A program made the position numbers and the translations under genes. Below, piece after piece: positions 32,218-41,873 of a DNA stretch of 64,000 nucleotides. The notes below the pieces were generated by a model that saw nothing but the letters and a program-made list of their open reading frames with translations, had not been told where the DNA came from and ran no database searches. The stretch's first letter is position 1, and every line of letters starts with the position of its first letter. Origin of the DNA: Aurantimonas coralicida DSM 14790 (GTDB taxonomy: Bacteria; Pseudomonadota; Alphaproteobacteria; Rhizobiales; Rhizobiaceae); contig NZ_ATXK01000010.1 in the NCBI RefSeq assembly GCF_000421645.1, forward strand, positions 1 to 64,000, read 5' to 3'.

Positions 32218-35004
32218 CTACTCCTGATCCCAGGGCACCGAATCGTCGGCGGCCTGCGGTTCGGTGGTTGTCTTCGCCGCCGGCTTCCTGGCCGTGGCAG
32301 TCTTCTTCGCGGGCGCCTTCTTGGCCGCCGGCTTCTTCACTGCTGCCTCGCCATCGGCATCGGCCTTCGCCGCCGTCTTCTTGGGCGCGGCCTTCTTGGC
32401 GGGCGCCTTCTTCGTGGCAGCCTTCTTGGCCGCCGGCTTCTTGGCAGGAGCCTTCTTGGCGTTCGGCGTCTTGCCGGTCTTCTCAACCCGCTCGTTGATC
32501 AGCTGGATCGCCTCTTCCAACGTGACGCTGGCGGGGTCCTTGGCCTTGGGCAGCGTCGCATTGACCTTGCCAACATTCACATAGGGCCCGAAGCGGCCGT
32601 CCCGAACGGTGATCTGGCCACCATATTCGGGATGCTCGCCGAGGGTCGCCAGCGCCGCGGGGGTGCCGCGTCCGCGGCCGCCCTTTTCCTTCTTCTCCGC
32701 AATGACGGTGACGGCCCGGTTGAGGCCGACCTCGAACACGTCCTCGATGGTCTCGAGATTGGCGTACATGCCGTCATGGTTGAGGAACGGCCCGTAGCGC
32801 CCGAGACCGGCCAGGATCGGCTTGCCGCTTTCGGGATGCAGGCCGACCTCGCGGGGCAGCGACAGCAGCCGCAGCGCCTTGTCGAGATCCATCTCGCTGG
32901 CCTGCCAGCCCTTGGGCAGGGACGAACGCTTGGCTTCCTTGCCTTCGCCGCGCTGGACATAGGGGCCGAAACGACCCGTGCGCAGGGTCACCGGCTCGCC
33001 GGTTTCCGGATCGACGCCGAGATCCGACGGACCCTCGTCGGCGGCCGCACCGTCGCCCGACATGTTGGTGCCGAGCTGGCGGGTATAGCCGCAATCGGGA
33101 TAGTTCGAGCAGCCGACAAAGGCGCCGAACTTGCCGAGCTTCAGCGACAGCTGGCCGTTGCCGCAGCGCGGGCAGGCACGCGGCTCGGTGCCGTCTTCCT
33201 TGGGCGGGAAGACCAGCGGGCCGAGTTCGACGTTCAGCGCGTCCAGAACATTGGTGACCCGCAGTTCCTTGGTGCCGTCGACCTGTGCGGAGAAGTTCTG
33301 CCAGAACTCGCGCAGCACGTCCTTCCAGGCGAGCTGGCCGGCCGAGATCAGGTCGAGCTTCTCTTCCAGCGCCGCGGTGAAGTCGTACTCGACATAGCGC
33401 TCGAAGAAATTGTGCAGGAACGCTGTGACAAGACGCCCCTTGGCGTCGGGCAGAAGCTTGCGGGCCTCCTGCACGACATAACCGCGATCCTCCAGGGTCT
33501 GCAGCGTCGAGGCATAGGTCGAGGGCCGGCCGATGCCGAGCTCTTCCATCTTCTTGATCAGCGACGCCTCGGAATAGCGCGGCGGCGGCTCGGTAAAGTG
33601 CTGCGAGGCCTCGATGGCGCGCTTGGCCAGATCCTCGTCGGCGAGGATTTCCGGCAGCCGGGCGCGGTCGTCGTCCTCGTCACCCGGATCGCTCGCCTTG
33701 CTGTCGTCGCGGTGCTCGACATAGGCGCCGATGAAGCCGTCGAACTTGATGACCTGGCCGGTAGCGCGCAGGGTCGCGGTCTCGCCTCCATTGGTGGCGA
33801 CGATCTCGGCGGTGGTGCGCTCGATCTCAGCGGAGGCCATCTGGCTGGCGATGCAGCGCTTCCAGATCAGGTCGTAGAGGCGTGCCTGGTCACGGTCGAG
33901 ATAGCGCTCGACATCCTTGGGCGCGCGACCGAACTCGGTCGGGCGGATGGCCTCATGGGCCTCCTGCGCGTTCTTGGCCTTGCTCGAATAATAGCGTGGC
34001 TTTTCCGGAACATAGCGCTCGCCGAAAGCGGCACCGATCGACTTGCGCGCGTCGGCGATCGCCTCGGGCGCCATCTGCACGCCGTCGGTCCGCATATAGG
34101 TGATCAGGCCGACGGTCTCGCCGCCCACATCGACACCTTCATAGAGCCGCTGCGCGACCTGCATGGTGCGCGAGGCCGAGAAGCCGAGCTTGGCGGAGGC
34201 CGCCTGCTGCAGCGTCGAGGTGGTGAAGGGAGGGCCCGGATTGCGCTTGGTCGGCTTGGCCTGGACGCTGTCGACCCGGTAGGTCGCCCCGTCCAGCATG
34301 GCGCGGATCGTCTCGGCCTTGTCGCCGTCGCCGATCGACATCTTCTGCAGCTTGTCGCCGCCGAAGCCGGTGAGGCGGGCGCGGAAATCGTCGCCGCGCG
34401 GCGTCGCCAGCATCGCGGCAATCTGCCAGTACTCTTCCTTCTTGAAGCGCTCGATCTCGGCTTCGCGGTCGCAGACGAGGCGCAGCGCCACCGACTGGAC
34501 GCGGCCCGCCGAGCGGGCGCCGGGCAGCTTGCGCCACAGCACCGGCGACAGGGTGAAGCCGACGAGATAGTCCAAGGCGCGGCGGGCGAGATAGGCGTCC
34601 ACCAGCGGCTCGTCGATGGCGCGCGGATTGGCCATCGCGTCGAGCACGGCCTTCTTGGTGATGGCGTTGAACACCACCCGGCTGACCGGCTTGGTGCCGA
34701 TCACCTTCTTCTGCCGCAACACTTCCAGGACGTGCCAGGAAATCGCTTCGCCTTCGCGATCCGGATCGGTGGCGAGCACGAGGCCGTCGGCCTTCTTGAC
34801 CGCCTGGGCGATCTCGCTGATTCGCTTCACGGACGGCTTGCCGACCTCCCAGCTCATCGCGAAGTCCTCGTCCGGGCGCACCGAGCCGTCCTTGGCCGGC
34901 AGGTCGCGGACGTGACCATAGGAGGCGATCACCTGGTAGTTGCTGCCGAGATACTTGTTGATCGTCTTCGCTTTGGCGGGCGATTCAACGATGACGACAT
35001 CCAT
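32218..35004 (-). CDS. topA: DNA topoisomerase I
   Basis: The 928-residue type IA topoisomerase relaxes negative supercoils. The TOPRIM domain shows A-T-D-P-D-R-E-G-E-A-I (D80, D82, E85), the active-site tyrosine is Y303 in I-T-Y-M-R-T-D-G, and at least one C4 zinc ribbon (C-P-R-C-G-N-G ... C-S-N-Y-P-D-C) starts near residue 610. The C-terminus is a long Lys/Ala-rich repeat tail that should bind DNA non-specifically. The ATG at 35004 gives MDVVIVESPAKAKTINKYLG, the family start; the 52 codons open upstream are not conserved-looking. rnr follows after three bases. Confidence 0.97.
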   Translation of the reverse strand: MDVVIVESPAKAKTINKYLGSNYQVIASYGHVRDLPAKDGSVRPDEDFAMSWEVGKPSVKRISEIAQAVKKADGLVLATDPDREGEAISWHVLEVLRQKKVIGTKPVSRVVFNAITKKAVLDAMANPRAIDEPLVDAYLARRALDYLVGFTLSPVLWRKLPGARSAGRVQSVALRLVCDREAEIERFKKEEYWQIAAMLATPRGDDFRARLTGFGGDKLQKMSIGDGDKAETIRAMLDGATYRVDSVQAKPTKRNPGPPFTTSTLQQAASAKLGFSASRTMQVAQRLYEGVDVGGETVGLITYMRTDGVQMAPEAIADARKSIGAAFGERYVPEKPRYYSSKAKNAQEAHEAIRPTEFGRAPKDVERYLDRDQARLYDLIWKRCIASQMASAEIERTTAEIVATNGGETATLRATGQVIKFDGFIGAYVEHRDDSKASDPGDEDDDRARLPEILADEDLAKRAIEASQHFTEPPPRYSEASLIKKMEELGIGRPSTYASTLQTLEDRGYVVQEARKLLPDAKGRLVTAFLHNFFERYVEYDFTAALEEKLDLISAGQLAWKDVLREFWQNFSAQVDGTKELRVTNVLDALNVELGPLVFPPKEDGTEPRACPRCGNGQLSLKLGKFGAFVGCSNYPDCGYTRQLGTNMSGDGAAADEGPSDLGVDPETGEPVTLRTGRFGPYVQRGEGKEAKRSSLPKGWQASEMDLDKALRLLSLPREVGLHPESGKPILAGLGRYGPFLNHDGMYANLETIEDVFEVGLNRAVTVIAEKKEKGGRGRGTPAALATLGEHPEYGGQITVRDGRFGPYVNVGKVNATLPKAKDPASVTLEEAIQLINERVEKTGKTPNAKKAPAKKPAAKKAATKKAPAKKAAPKKTAAKADADGEAAVKKPAAKKAPAKKTATARKPAAKTTTEPQAADDSVPWDQE
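32266..32465 (-). repeat. topA: Low-complexity Lys/Ala-rich repeat in topA
   Basis: This stretch encodes repeated A-K-K-A-P-A-K-K units in the last 80 residues of topoisomerase I. At the DNA level it is a degenerate tandem array of about 12-15 base units (GCC/AAG codons). Such tracts can expand or contract; the reading frame is intact here. Confidence 0.8.
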
Positions 35005-35154
35005 GACAAGGCAGTCCTGAGAGAAGAGAGATGCGACCCGGTAAGGTCGCCTGTGCGGCGGAGAATTCAGCGACGAACAGCGCGTCGACCGCACCGTCAC
35101 ATGGACAGTCCGGCGCGACCGGTCAACCCCGGCGGGATCGGGACCCCGCGAAGG

Positions 35155-35184
35155 TTGCAACCAATAAGGGAAAATCTCTATAAT
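35155..35184 (+). promoter_or_regulatory. Near-consensus sigma-70 promoter for the 58-residue protein gene
   Basis: TTGCAA at 35155-35160 and TATAAT at 35179-35184 with 18 bases between (CTATAA with 17). The -10 matches the general consensus exactly. The transcript would start near 35191, about 67 bases before the ATG at 35258. Confidence 0.7.
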
Positions 35185-35257
35185 CCCAACCTGCAGACGA
35201 GGCGGTGGGCTGCAGGATCAGTGGCCGGTTCAAACCGCGTTCGGGAGCGTGCCGACC

Positions 35258-35434
35258 ATGACAGCACATCCAGAGGACCGGGAAGCGAGCCTGCGCTACG
35301 TGAGCGACATGTTGACGCAACTGAAGGTTGTATTCGGCGCGCCGCATAACTCGTTGCTGGGTTATTTCCTGGAGATGGCGCGGCTCGAGGCCGAGCATCA
35401 GCTCACGTCCGGTGCCCGGCGCTCAGAGAAGTAG
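35258..35434 (+). CDS. Small protein of 58 residues, unrecognised
   Basis: I do not recognise a named family. The product MTAHPEDREASLRYVSDMLT and onward is acidic at the start, then a likely helix pair (YVSDMLTQLKVVFG; SLLGYFLEMARLEAEHQL) with a short Lys/Arg end; no signal or membrane segment. The second helix, L-L-G-Y-F-L-E-M-A-x-L-E-A, resembles small helical proteins widespread in alphaproteobacteria, which is an impression only. The ATG at 35258 is 10 bases from GGGAG; a GTG at 35249 is too close. It has its own strong promoter and its 3' end overlaps dprA by 12 bases tail to tail. Confidence 0.65.
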   Translation: MTAHPEDREASLRYVSDMLTQLKVVFGAPHNSLLGYFLEMARLEAEHQLTSGARRSEK

Positions 35435-36553
35435 CGAGACCAGTCCGCCCGGATGTCGCTCGAGGCGGCCCGCCAGATCGAGTTCGAGAAGCACGAGTTG
35501 CACGACACCGGGCCGCGCACCGGTGTGGAGGATGATGTCGTCGACATCGATCGGCGTCGGCCCGAGCGTCTCGATGATGCGCTCGCGTTCGCCCTTGGCC
35601 GGCTCGTCGGTTTCCTGGCCCGAGGGCGGTTCCTCGATGGCGGGCGGCATCCAGCCCATGCGGTCGTCCAACGGTCGCAGCGCCGCGGTCACGTCGTTCG
35701 CCTCGGTCGCCAGGATCGCGCCATTCTTCAGAAGCTGATTGGCACCGGCGGCCCGCGGGTCGAGCGGCGATCCGGGCACGGCAAAGACGATCCGCCCGAT
35801 CTCGGCGGCGATCCGCGCGCTGATCAGTGAGCCCGAACGCAGCGCCGCCTCGGTCACGACGAGACCCAGGGCCAAGCCGGCAACGAGCCGGTTGCGCCGG
35901 GGAAAATCGCGCGAGCGCGGCTCCCATCCGAACGGCCGCTCGGACAGGAGGCATCCGCCTTCGTCGATGATCCGGCGCATCAGCGGCCGGTTCTCGTCGG
36001 GGTAGGGCCGGTCGAGGCCGCCGGCAAAGACGCCGATCGTGCCGGTGGTCAGCGCCGCCTCGTGCGCGGCGGCATCGATGCCCCGTGCAAGGCCCGAGAC
36101 GACGACGTAGCCGGCCCGGCCGATCTCGTCGGCAAACTGGCGGGTAAGCTTGATCCCCGAGAGCGAGGCGTTGCGGGCCCCCACCATAGCGACGGCGGGC
36201 TGATGGAGAACCGTCTCGGTGCCCATCACCGCCAGCACCGGCGGCGCGCTCTCGGTGGCCTTGAGGAGCGGCGGGTAGTCGGGCTCGCCGAGACAGATGA
36301 AGCGGGCGCCCATGCGGCTGGCCCGGTTCATCTCGTCCTCGGCCGCGGCAAGGCTCTCGACGCGAACGCTGCGGCCGCCCCGCGCTGCGAGTTCCGGCAG
36401 CGCCGCGAGTGCCGCCTCGGCGCCGCCATAGCGGTTGATCAGCGATCGGAAGGTGGCGGGGCCGACATTCTCGCTGCGGATCAGCCGGAGCCAGGCGAGC
36501 CGCGTCTCGTCGGGAAGTCTGACGCCGTGGGGAGGGGCGTCAGAGGGGCTCAC
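35423..36553 (-). CDS. dprA: DNA-processing protein DprA
   Basis: The 376-residue protein has an N-terminal SAM-like region (about 15-75), the Rossmann-type core with [14 protein letters not shown] (about 120-133) and [12 protein letters not shown] near 156-167, and a C-terminal winged-helix-like domain (about 310-376). DprA loads RecA onto incoming single-stranded DNA in transformation and is widely kept in non-competent species. The start overlaps plsY by four bases. The order plsY-dprA-topA is a rhizobial signature. Confidence 0.96.
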   Translation of the reverse strand: MSPSDAPPHGVRLPDETRLAWLRLIRSENVGPATFRSLINRYGGAEAALAALPELAARGGRSVRVESLAAAEDEMNRASRMGARFICLGEPDYPPLLKATESAPPVLAVMGTETVLHQPAVAMVGARNASLSGIKLTRQFADEIGRAGYVVVSGLARGIDAAAHEAALTTGTIGVFAGGLDRPYPDENRPLMRRIIDEGGCLLSERPFGWEPRSRDFPRRNRLVAGLALGLVVTEAALRSGSLISARIAAEIGRIVFAVPGSPLDPRAAGANQLLKNGAILATEANDVTAALRPLDDRMGWMPPAIEEPPSGQETDEPAKGERERIIETLGPTPIDVDDIILHTGARPGVVQLVLLELDLAGRLERHPGGLVSLLL

Positions 36554-37158
36554 CCCTTGGCTCCGATCTTGCCCTCCGTGCCGGCCAGCAGCCGGCGGAT
36601 ATTGGCGTGATGGCGGATATAAACGATGGCGGTCAGGATCGCGGTGAGGGCGGCCGCGTCTATGTAGCCGAGCGCGACATAGACCACCGGCACGACCAGC
36701 GTGGCGGCGAGCGCCGCCAGCGAGGAATAGCGGAAGAGGAAGGCCACCGAGAGCCAGACCACCGCGAAGACCAGGACGCCGATGGGCGCGATGCCGAGCA
36801 GGATGCCGAGATAGGTGGCGACGCCCTTGCCGCCCTTGAACCCGACCCAGACCGGGAAGAGGTGGCCGAGAAACGCCGCGAGACCCGCGAGGATCGCCGC
36901 TTCGCCGCCCCAGCGCGAGGCGATCAGGACCGGCACGGTGCCCTTGAGGACGTCACCGGCCAGCGTCAGCGCCGCCATCGGCTTGTTGCCGGTCCGCAGC
37001 GCGTTGGTCGCGCCGATATTGCCCGAACCGATCTTGCGGATGTCGCCGAGGCCGAAGAGCCGCGCGAAGATCAGCCCGAAGGGAATCGAGCCGACGAGAT
37101 AACCGCCAGCAACGCAGGCCAGCCAGATCGGCCAGAGGCTTGAGTCCCAATCCACCAT
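36550..37158 (-). CDS. plsY: Acyl-phosphate:glycerol-3-phosphate acyltransferase PlsY
   Basis: This 202-residue inner-membrane enzyme has about five helices and the three conserved loops: G-S-I-P-F-G-L near 23-29 with [10 protein letters not shown] near 43-52, and [17 protein letters not shown] near 98-114. It makes lysophosphatidic acid, the first step of phospholipid synthesis in the PlsX/PlsY route. It begins directly after the pyrC-like stop (no gap) and overlaps dprA by four bases, so all are in one operon. Confidence 0.96.
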   Translation of the reverse strand: MVDWDSSLWPIWLACVAGGYLVGSIPFGLIFARLFGLGDIRKIGSGNIGATNALRTGNKPMAALTLAGDVLKGTVPVLIASRWGGEAAILAGLAAFLGHLFPVWVGFKGGKGVATYLGILLGIAPIGVLVFAVVWLSVAFLFRYSSLAALAATLVVPVVYVALGYIDAAALTAILTAIVYIRHHANIRRLLAGTEGKIGAKG

Positions 37159-38472
37159 TCAGCCCCCGCTCCGGTCCGATTCCGAAAAGACTGTGCGGCC
37201 CGCGACGAAGGTCCGCAAGACCTGGCCCTGGAAGCGGGCGTTCTCGAAGGCGGTGTTCTTGGAGCGCGAGCGGATGCGGTCCTCGCTGAACAGGAACGGC
37301 GCTTCCAGATCGACCAGCGCCATGTCGGCGACGGATCCGGGCGCCAGCGTGCCGCGATCGAGGCCGAGGAGCTTTGCCGGAGCGGCGGTCACCGCCTCGA
37401 TGATGCGCGCCAACGGCACGGCGCCGGAATGATGCAGCCGCAGCGCCGCCGGCAGCAGCGTCTCCAGGCCGATCGCGCCGCTCTCGGCCTCGGCGAAGGG
37501 CCGGCGCTTGCCGTCGGCGTCCTGCGGATCGTGGGACGAAACGATGATGTCGATGGTGCCGTCGGCCAGCGCCTCGACCATGGCGGCGCGATCCTCCTCG
37601 CGCCGCAGCGGCGGCGACAGGCGGAAGAAGGTGCGGTATTCGCCGATGTCGTTCTCGTTCAGCGACAGATGATTGATCGACACGCCGGCCGTCGCCGCGA
37701 TGCCGCGCCGTTTGGCCCGCCGCATGACGTCCGCCGATTCGCCCAGCGAGAGCTTGGCGGCGTGGTAGCGGCAGCCAGTGAGGACGGCGAGCCGCAGGTC
37801 GCGCTCCAGCGGAATGATCTCGGCTTCGGCCGGCGCGCCCGGCAGGCCCAGCCAGGAGGCCAGCAGCCCCTCGTTCATGACGCCGTTGCCGGTCAGCGCC
37901 GCATCCTGCGTTTCGTGCATGACCAGGGCATCGAAATCGCGCGCATAGGTCATGATCCGGCGCAGCAGCACCGGGTCGGCGATGGTGTGGCGGCCGTCGG
38001 TGAAAGCGCGCACGCCGGCCCCGGTGAGAAGGCCGATCTCGCTCATCTCCTTGCCCTTCAGGCCGCGGGTGAGCGCTGCCGCGGGGAAGACGTTGACGAC
38101 GGCGGTATCGCGCGCCGTCCGCATGACGAATTCGGCGATCGCCACTTCGTCGACCACCGGATTGGTGTCGGGCATGGTGAGGATCGAGGTGACGCCGCCG
38201 GCCGCCGCCGCCGCCGAGGCCGAGGCGATGGTCTCGCGGTGTTCGCCGCCCGGCTCGCCGATGAACACCCGTGCGTCGACGAGCCCGGGCACCAGCAGCA
38301 GGCCTCGGCCGTCGACGATCTCGGCGCCGTCGGGCGCGCCCTGGTTGAGCGCGTCGGCGCCCGCGGCGACGATATGGCCGTCGACGACGACGACCGTGCC
38401 GACCGCGTCCAGCGACCGGGCCGGGTCGATGATCCGCACATGCTCGATGACGGTCGGAGCTGCAACCCTCAT
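37159..38472 (-). CDS. Dihydroorotase-like protein lacking catalytic residues (PyrX/PyrC' type)
   Basis: The 437-residue protein has the amidohydrolase fold of class I dihydroorotase, with a small beta domain at both ends. The usual D-x-H-x-H-x-R metal site is changed: [11 protein letters not shown] at 62-72 puts R68, F70 and G72 at the two His and the Arg. The late T-D-H-A-P-H motif reads S-S-H-D-P-Q. It should therefore be inactive, like the structural PyrC' partner of aspartate transcarbamoylase in Pseudomonas. It overlaps pyrB by four bases, which fits a stoichiometric complex. Automatic annotation would call it pyrC. Confidence 0.88.
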   Translation of the reverse strand: MRVAAPTVIEHVRIIDPARSLDAVGTVVVVDGHIVAAGADALNQGAPDGAEIVDGRGLLLVPGLVDARVFIGEPGGEHRETIASASAAAAAGGVTSILTMPDTNPVVDEVAIAEFVMRTARDTAVVNVFPAAALTRGLKGKEMSEIGLLTGAGVRAFTDGRHTIADPVLLRRIMTYARDFDALVMHETQDAALTGNGVMNEGLLASWLGLPGAPAEAEIIPLERDLRLAVLTGCRYHAAKLSLGESADVMRRAKRRGIAATAGVSINHLSLNENDIGEYRTFFRLSPPLRREEDRAAMVEALADGTIDIIVSSHDPQDADGKRRPFAEAESGAIGLETLLPAALRLHHSGAVPLARIIEAVTAAPAKLLGLDRGTLAPGSVADMALVDLEAPFLFSEDRIRSRSKNTAFENARFQGQVLRTFVAGRTVFSESDRSGG

Positions 38473-39422
38473 GCCGAGGCCTCCGGTCCGCCGATGAGGG
38501 CCGACATCACGGCCATGCGCACGGCGACGCCCATCTCCACCTGTTCCTCGATGACGCTCTGCGGCCCGTCGGCGATCTCCGAGGCGATCTCGACGCCGCG
38601 GTTCATCGGCCCGGGATGCATGACCAGCGCGTCGGGCCGGGCGTGGCGCAGCTTGGCCGCATCGAGGCCGAAATAGCGGAAATACTCCCGCACCGACGGC
38701 ACGAAGGAGCCCTCCATGCGCTCGCGCTGCAGGCGCAGCATCATCACCACGTCCGCGTCCTTCAGCCCGTCTTCCATGCGCCGGTAGACCTCGACGCCCA
38801 TCGATTCGATGCCGCTCGGCAGCAGTGTTGCCGGGGCGACGACGCGGACCCGGGCGCCCAGCGCATTGAGGAGCAGGATGTTGGAGCGCGCGACGCGGCT
38901 GTGCAGCACGTCGCCGCAGATCGTCACCGTGAGCCGGGCGATGCGGCCCTTGTGGCGGCGGATGGTGAGCGCATCGAGCAGCGCCTGGGTTGGGTGCTCA
39001 TGCGCGCCGTCGCCGGCATTGACCACCGAGCAGGCGACCTTCTGGGCCAGCAGCGCCACGGCGCCGGCCGAATGGTGCCGCACGATCAGGATGTCCGGCT
39101 GCATGGCGTTGAGCGTCATCGCCGTGTCGATCAGGGTCTCGCCCTTCTTCACCGACGAATTGGCGACCGCCATGTTCATGACGTCGGCGCCCAGCCGCTT
39201 GCCGGCCAGTTCGAACGACGCCTGGGTGCGGGTCGAGGCCTCGAAGAACAGGTTGATCTGGGTGCGGCCCTTCAGCGTCGACTTCTTCTTGTCGCGCCGG
39301 CGGCTGACCGCCACCTCCGCCTCGGCCAGATCGATCAGTTGTTCGATCTCGTGGGGTTGCAGGCGGGCGATACCCAGAAGGTGTCGCTGGCCGAACGGGG
39401 GAAAAGGCAGGGTCGCGCTCAT
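38469..39422 (-). CDS. pyrB: Aspartate carbamoyltransferase catalytic subunit
   Basis: This 317-residue enzyme joins carbamoyl phosphate and aspartate in pyrimidine synthesis. The carbamoyl-phosphate loop [12 protein letters not shown] is at about 58-69 and the aspartate-domain signature [11 protein letters not shown] near 271-281. The start [20 protein letters not shown] matches the family; an upstream open frame does not. No clear ribosome-binding site precedes the ATG, and the predicted promoter is so close that the leader would be only a few bases. pyrI is not present, as expected when a PyrX-type partner is used. Confidence 0.96.
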   Translation of the reverse strand: MSATLPFPPFGQRHLLGIARLQPHEIEQLIDLAEAEVAVSRRRDKKKSTLKGRTQINLFFEASTRTQASFELAGKRLGADVMNMAVANSSVKKGETLIDTAMTLNAMQPDILIVRHHSAGAVALLAQKVACSVVNAGDGAHEHPTQALLDALTIRRHKGRIARLTVTICGDVLHSRVARSNILLLNALGARVRVVAPATLLPSGIESMGVEVYRRMEDGLKDADVVMMLRLQRERMEGSFVPSVREYFRYFGLDAAKLRHARPDALVMHPGPMNRGVEIASEIADGPQSVIEEQVEMGVAVRMAVMSALIGGPEASA

Positions 39423-39433
39423 TAAAACGACGC

Positions 39434-39461
39434 CTATAGGCAATCCGTGGTTTAGCGGCAA
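39434..39461 (-). promoter_or_regulatory. Predicted promoter for pyrB
   Basis: On the minus strand TTGCCG (plus 39456-39461) and CTATAG (39434-39439) are 16 bases apart. The predicted start point would be near 39427, only about five bases before the pyrB ATG at 39422. Confidence 0.5.
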
Positions 39462-39494
39462 GGATCGAGAGCAAGTGAAGCACAGGAGTCGCGT

Positions 39495-41150
39495 GTGGCC
39501 GAGACGAATTTCCACACCCACGAGGTGACCAACCAGTCCTCCGACTATGCTGGTTTCAACGCCTTTCGCGGCGATCCGCTGCTGCGTCTCCTGGCCGCCG
39601 ATTTTCCTGACCTGGTCCTGACGACACTGGAGCGGCACGGACGATTCTGCGGCTCATTCGAGGCCCATGATCTGGCGCGGCTTGCCAATATCGAGACGCC
39701 GCGCCTGCGTCGTTTCGACGAGAAGGGCCGGCGGCTGGAACTGATCGACTATCATCCCGCCTATCACGCCCTGATGCGGCGCTCGGTCGCCGACGGGCTG
39801 CACGCCTCGATCTGGCAGGGGCCGGAGGAGGAGGTCGGGCGCCGCCATGCGGTGCGGGCCGCGCGCTTCTACATGACGGCCGGGGTCGAATGCGGCCATC
39901 TGTGCCCGGTGACCATGACCAGCGCGTCGGTCGCGGCGCTCGCGGCGGCGCCGAAGCTGCGCGATGCCTGGCTGCCGGTGATCGCCACGCGGCAGTACGA
40001 CCCCAGCGTCAAGGCGCCGCTGACCAAGGCCGGCATCACTCTCGGCATGGGCATGACCGAGAAGCAGGGCGGTACCGACGTGCGGGCCAACACCACCCGC
40101 GCCGTCGATGCCGGCGGCGGGCATTATCGGCTGACCGGGCACAAATGGTTCATGTCGGCACCGATGTCCGACGGGTTCCTCGTTCTGGCGCAGACGCAGG
40201 AGGGGCCGACCTGCTTCCTGATGCCCCGGCGCCGCGACGATGGCTCGCTGAACGGGCTGCATTTCCAGCGGCTGAAGGACAAGCTCGGCAACCGCTCCAA
40301 CGCCTCCTCCGAGGTCGAGTTCGTCGACGCCGACGCGCGGCGTGTCGGCGATCCCGGCAAGGGCGTGAAGACCATCATCGAAATGGTGACGCTGACCCGC
40401 CTCGACTGTGCGCTGGCCTCCGCGGGCCTGATGCGTGGCGCGCTCGCCGAGGCGGTCCATCACGCCCGGGAACGCCGGGTGTTCGGCAAGACGCTGATCG
40501 AGCAGCCGCAGATGGTGCGCGTCCTGGCCGACATGGCGCTGGACGTTGCGGCCGCGACGGTGCTGTCCTTCCGGCTCGCCGAAGCCTTCGACCGGCGAAC
40601 GGGGGAGGCGGCCTCCGAGGCAGACGCCGCCTGGGCGCGGGTGATGACCCCGGTCACCAAATACTGGGTCTGCAAGATGGCCCCGGGGCTGACATACGAG
40701 GCAATGGAGTGTCTCGGCGGCAATGGCTATGTCGAGGACGGCAGGCTTGCCCGCGCCTATCGCGAAGCCCCGGTCAACGCGATCTGGGAGGGCTCCGGCA
40801 ACGTGATGGCCCTCGACCTCGCCCGCATCCTGCAGCGCGACCCGCAGGCCTTCGACACGGTGATCTCGACGATCGAGGCGGACATGGCCGAGACCGCCGG
40901 CGGCACGCCCGGTGTCCTGCGCGCCGCGATGGCGATGGCGCTGGCGGACGAAGGCGCCTGCCGGTTGCTGGCCGAGCAGCTGGCCCTGGCGGGCGCCAGC
41001 GCCTCCATGCGCCGGCTGGGATTGGGCCAGACCGCCGATGCCTTCACTGAGACGCGGCTCGGCGGTGTCTTCCGCAATACCTACGGCATGCTCGACCTGC
41101 GCCATGATTCGCGGGCAATCGTCGAGGATCTCTACCCGCCGATCCGCTGA
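39495..41150 (+). CDS. aidB: AidB-like acyl-CoA dehydrogenase
   Basis: The 551-residue protein matches E. coli AidB along its length: V-E[10 protein letters not shown] near 135-146, [13 protein letters not shown] near 184-196, [29 protein letters not shown] near 260-276, and G-G-N-G-Y-V-E-D. AidB is a flavoprotein of the alkylation (Ada) response that binds DNA and may protect it; isovaleryl-CoA dehydrogenase activity is weak. The GTG start at 39495 has AGGAG six bases upstream. It is divergent from pyrB with 72 bases between. No ada gene is nearby. Confidence 0.92.
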   Translation: MAETNFHTHEVTNQSSDYAGFNAFRGDPLLRLLAADFPDLVLTTLERHGRFCGSFEAHDLARLANIETPRLRRFDEKGRRLELIDYHPAYHALMRRSVADGLHASIWQGPEEEVGRRHAVRAARFYMTAGVECGHLCPVTMTSASVAALAAAPKLRDAWLPVIATRQYDPSVKAPLTKAGITLGMGMTEKQGGTDVRANTTRAVDAGGGHYRLTGHKWFMSAPMSDGFLVLAQTQEGPTCFLMPRRRDDGSLNGLHFQRLKDKLGNRSNASSEVEFVDADARRVGDPGKGVKTIIEMVTLTRLDCALASAGLMRGALAEAVHHARERRVFGKTLIEQPQMVRVLADMALDVAAATVLSFRLAEAFDRRTGEAASEADAAWARVMTPVTKYWVCKMAPGLTYEAMECLGGNGYVEDGRLARAYREAPVNAIWEGSGNVMALDLARILQRDPQAFDTVISTIEADMAETAGGTPGVLRAAMAMALADEGACRLLAEQLALAGASASMRRLGLGQTADAFTETRLGGVFRNTYGMLDLRHDSRAIVEDLYPPIR

Positions 41151-41315
41151 GCCCGGCGCCGGATTTCGGCAACCGAAACCCAAGCTGCGGCGTTTGCACT
41201 GAAGGAGGCAGAGGAAGGGGACGCGTTAAGGTTAACAACCGGTTTCGATTGCGGCAAAGGCCTCTCACCGACAGGGTCGCCGTTAACGGATCGGTAACCG
41301 TGACGAGGAGGTTCC

Positions 41316-41873
41316 ATGCGCAGAATGGCGACGACCCTGGCGCTCAGTGCCTGGATTGGGTTCGCGGCTGTCAGCAGTCTGCGGCTCATGGCGCATTCGG
41401 GCTGGCTCGATCCGCTGACCGCCGGAACCGCGGCCGCGCCGCTCCTGCAGGATTTCGCGATCGCGGCCGACCTCTATCTGCCGGCCCAGGCGACCCTCGT
41501 CTTCGCAGGCCTCTTCGTAGCGCTGGCCACGGGCCTCGGCATGGCGATCGCCGGGCTTTCCTCGCCATCGATTCTGGCCATCCGCCGGGCCGAGCCGCTG
41601 GCCGCGGCTGTGCTGGTCGCACTCTTCGCCTTTTATGCCGCTGCAAGCATCGCCGGATCGCCGCTCGCCAGCCTGTTCGGTGATGGCCCGGGTTTCCTCG
41701 TCGCGCTGGCGCTGACCTTCGGAGCGCTGCTGTTCGACCGCCTGGTCGAAGTCGATGACGCGGCCGACGATGCGGCCTTCGAATCGGTTCTCAGGTCGAT
41801 CCACGCCGCCGAGCGCGAGGCGCTCATGCGCCGCCATCGCTCGCCGTTCGGCGACAAGGGCAAGTCCCGCTGA
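41316..41873 (+). CDS. Hypothetical membrane protein (185 residues)
   Basis: I do not recognise a named family. The protein shows four likely membrane segments (about 8-25, 48-78, 92-112 and 122-140), and then a soluble, charged C-terminal tail (VEVDDAADDAAFESVLRSIH and onward, ending K-G-K-S-R). The ATG is five bases after AGGAGG. It overlaps the next small membrane gene by one base (TGATG), so the two are co-translated and may act together. The 165 bases before it contain GTTAAGGTTAAC (41225-41236) and another GTTAAC, possible regulator half-sites. Confidence 0.7.
   Translation: MRRMATTLALSAWIGFAAVSSLRLMAHSGWLDPLTAGTAAAPLLQDFAIAADLYLPAQATLVFAGLFVALATGLGMAIAGLSSPSILAIRRAEPLAAAVLVALFAFYAAASIAGSPLASLFGDGPGFLVALALTFGALLFDRLVEVDDAADDAAFESVLRSIHAAEREALMRRHRSPFGDKGKSR

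Noticed and set aside
30754-35349. A 1531-codon open frame on the plus strand opposite rnr and topA
   Set aside because: It is antisense to two clear genes with all catalytic motifs. Its product is a compositionally biased Arg/Gly/Leu/Asp string with no domains. In GC-rich DNA the frame that mirrors codon position 3 is often free of stops.
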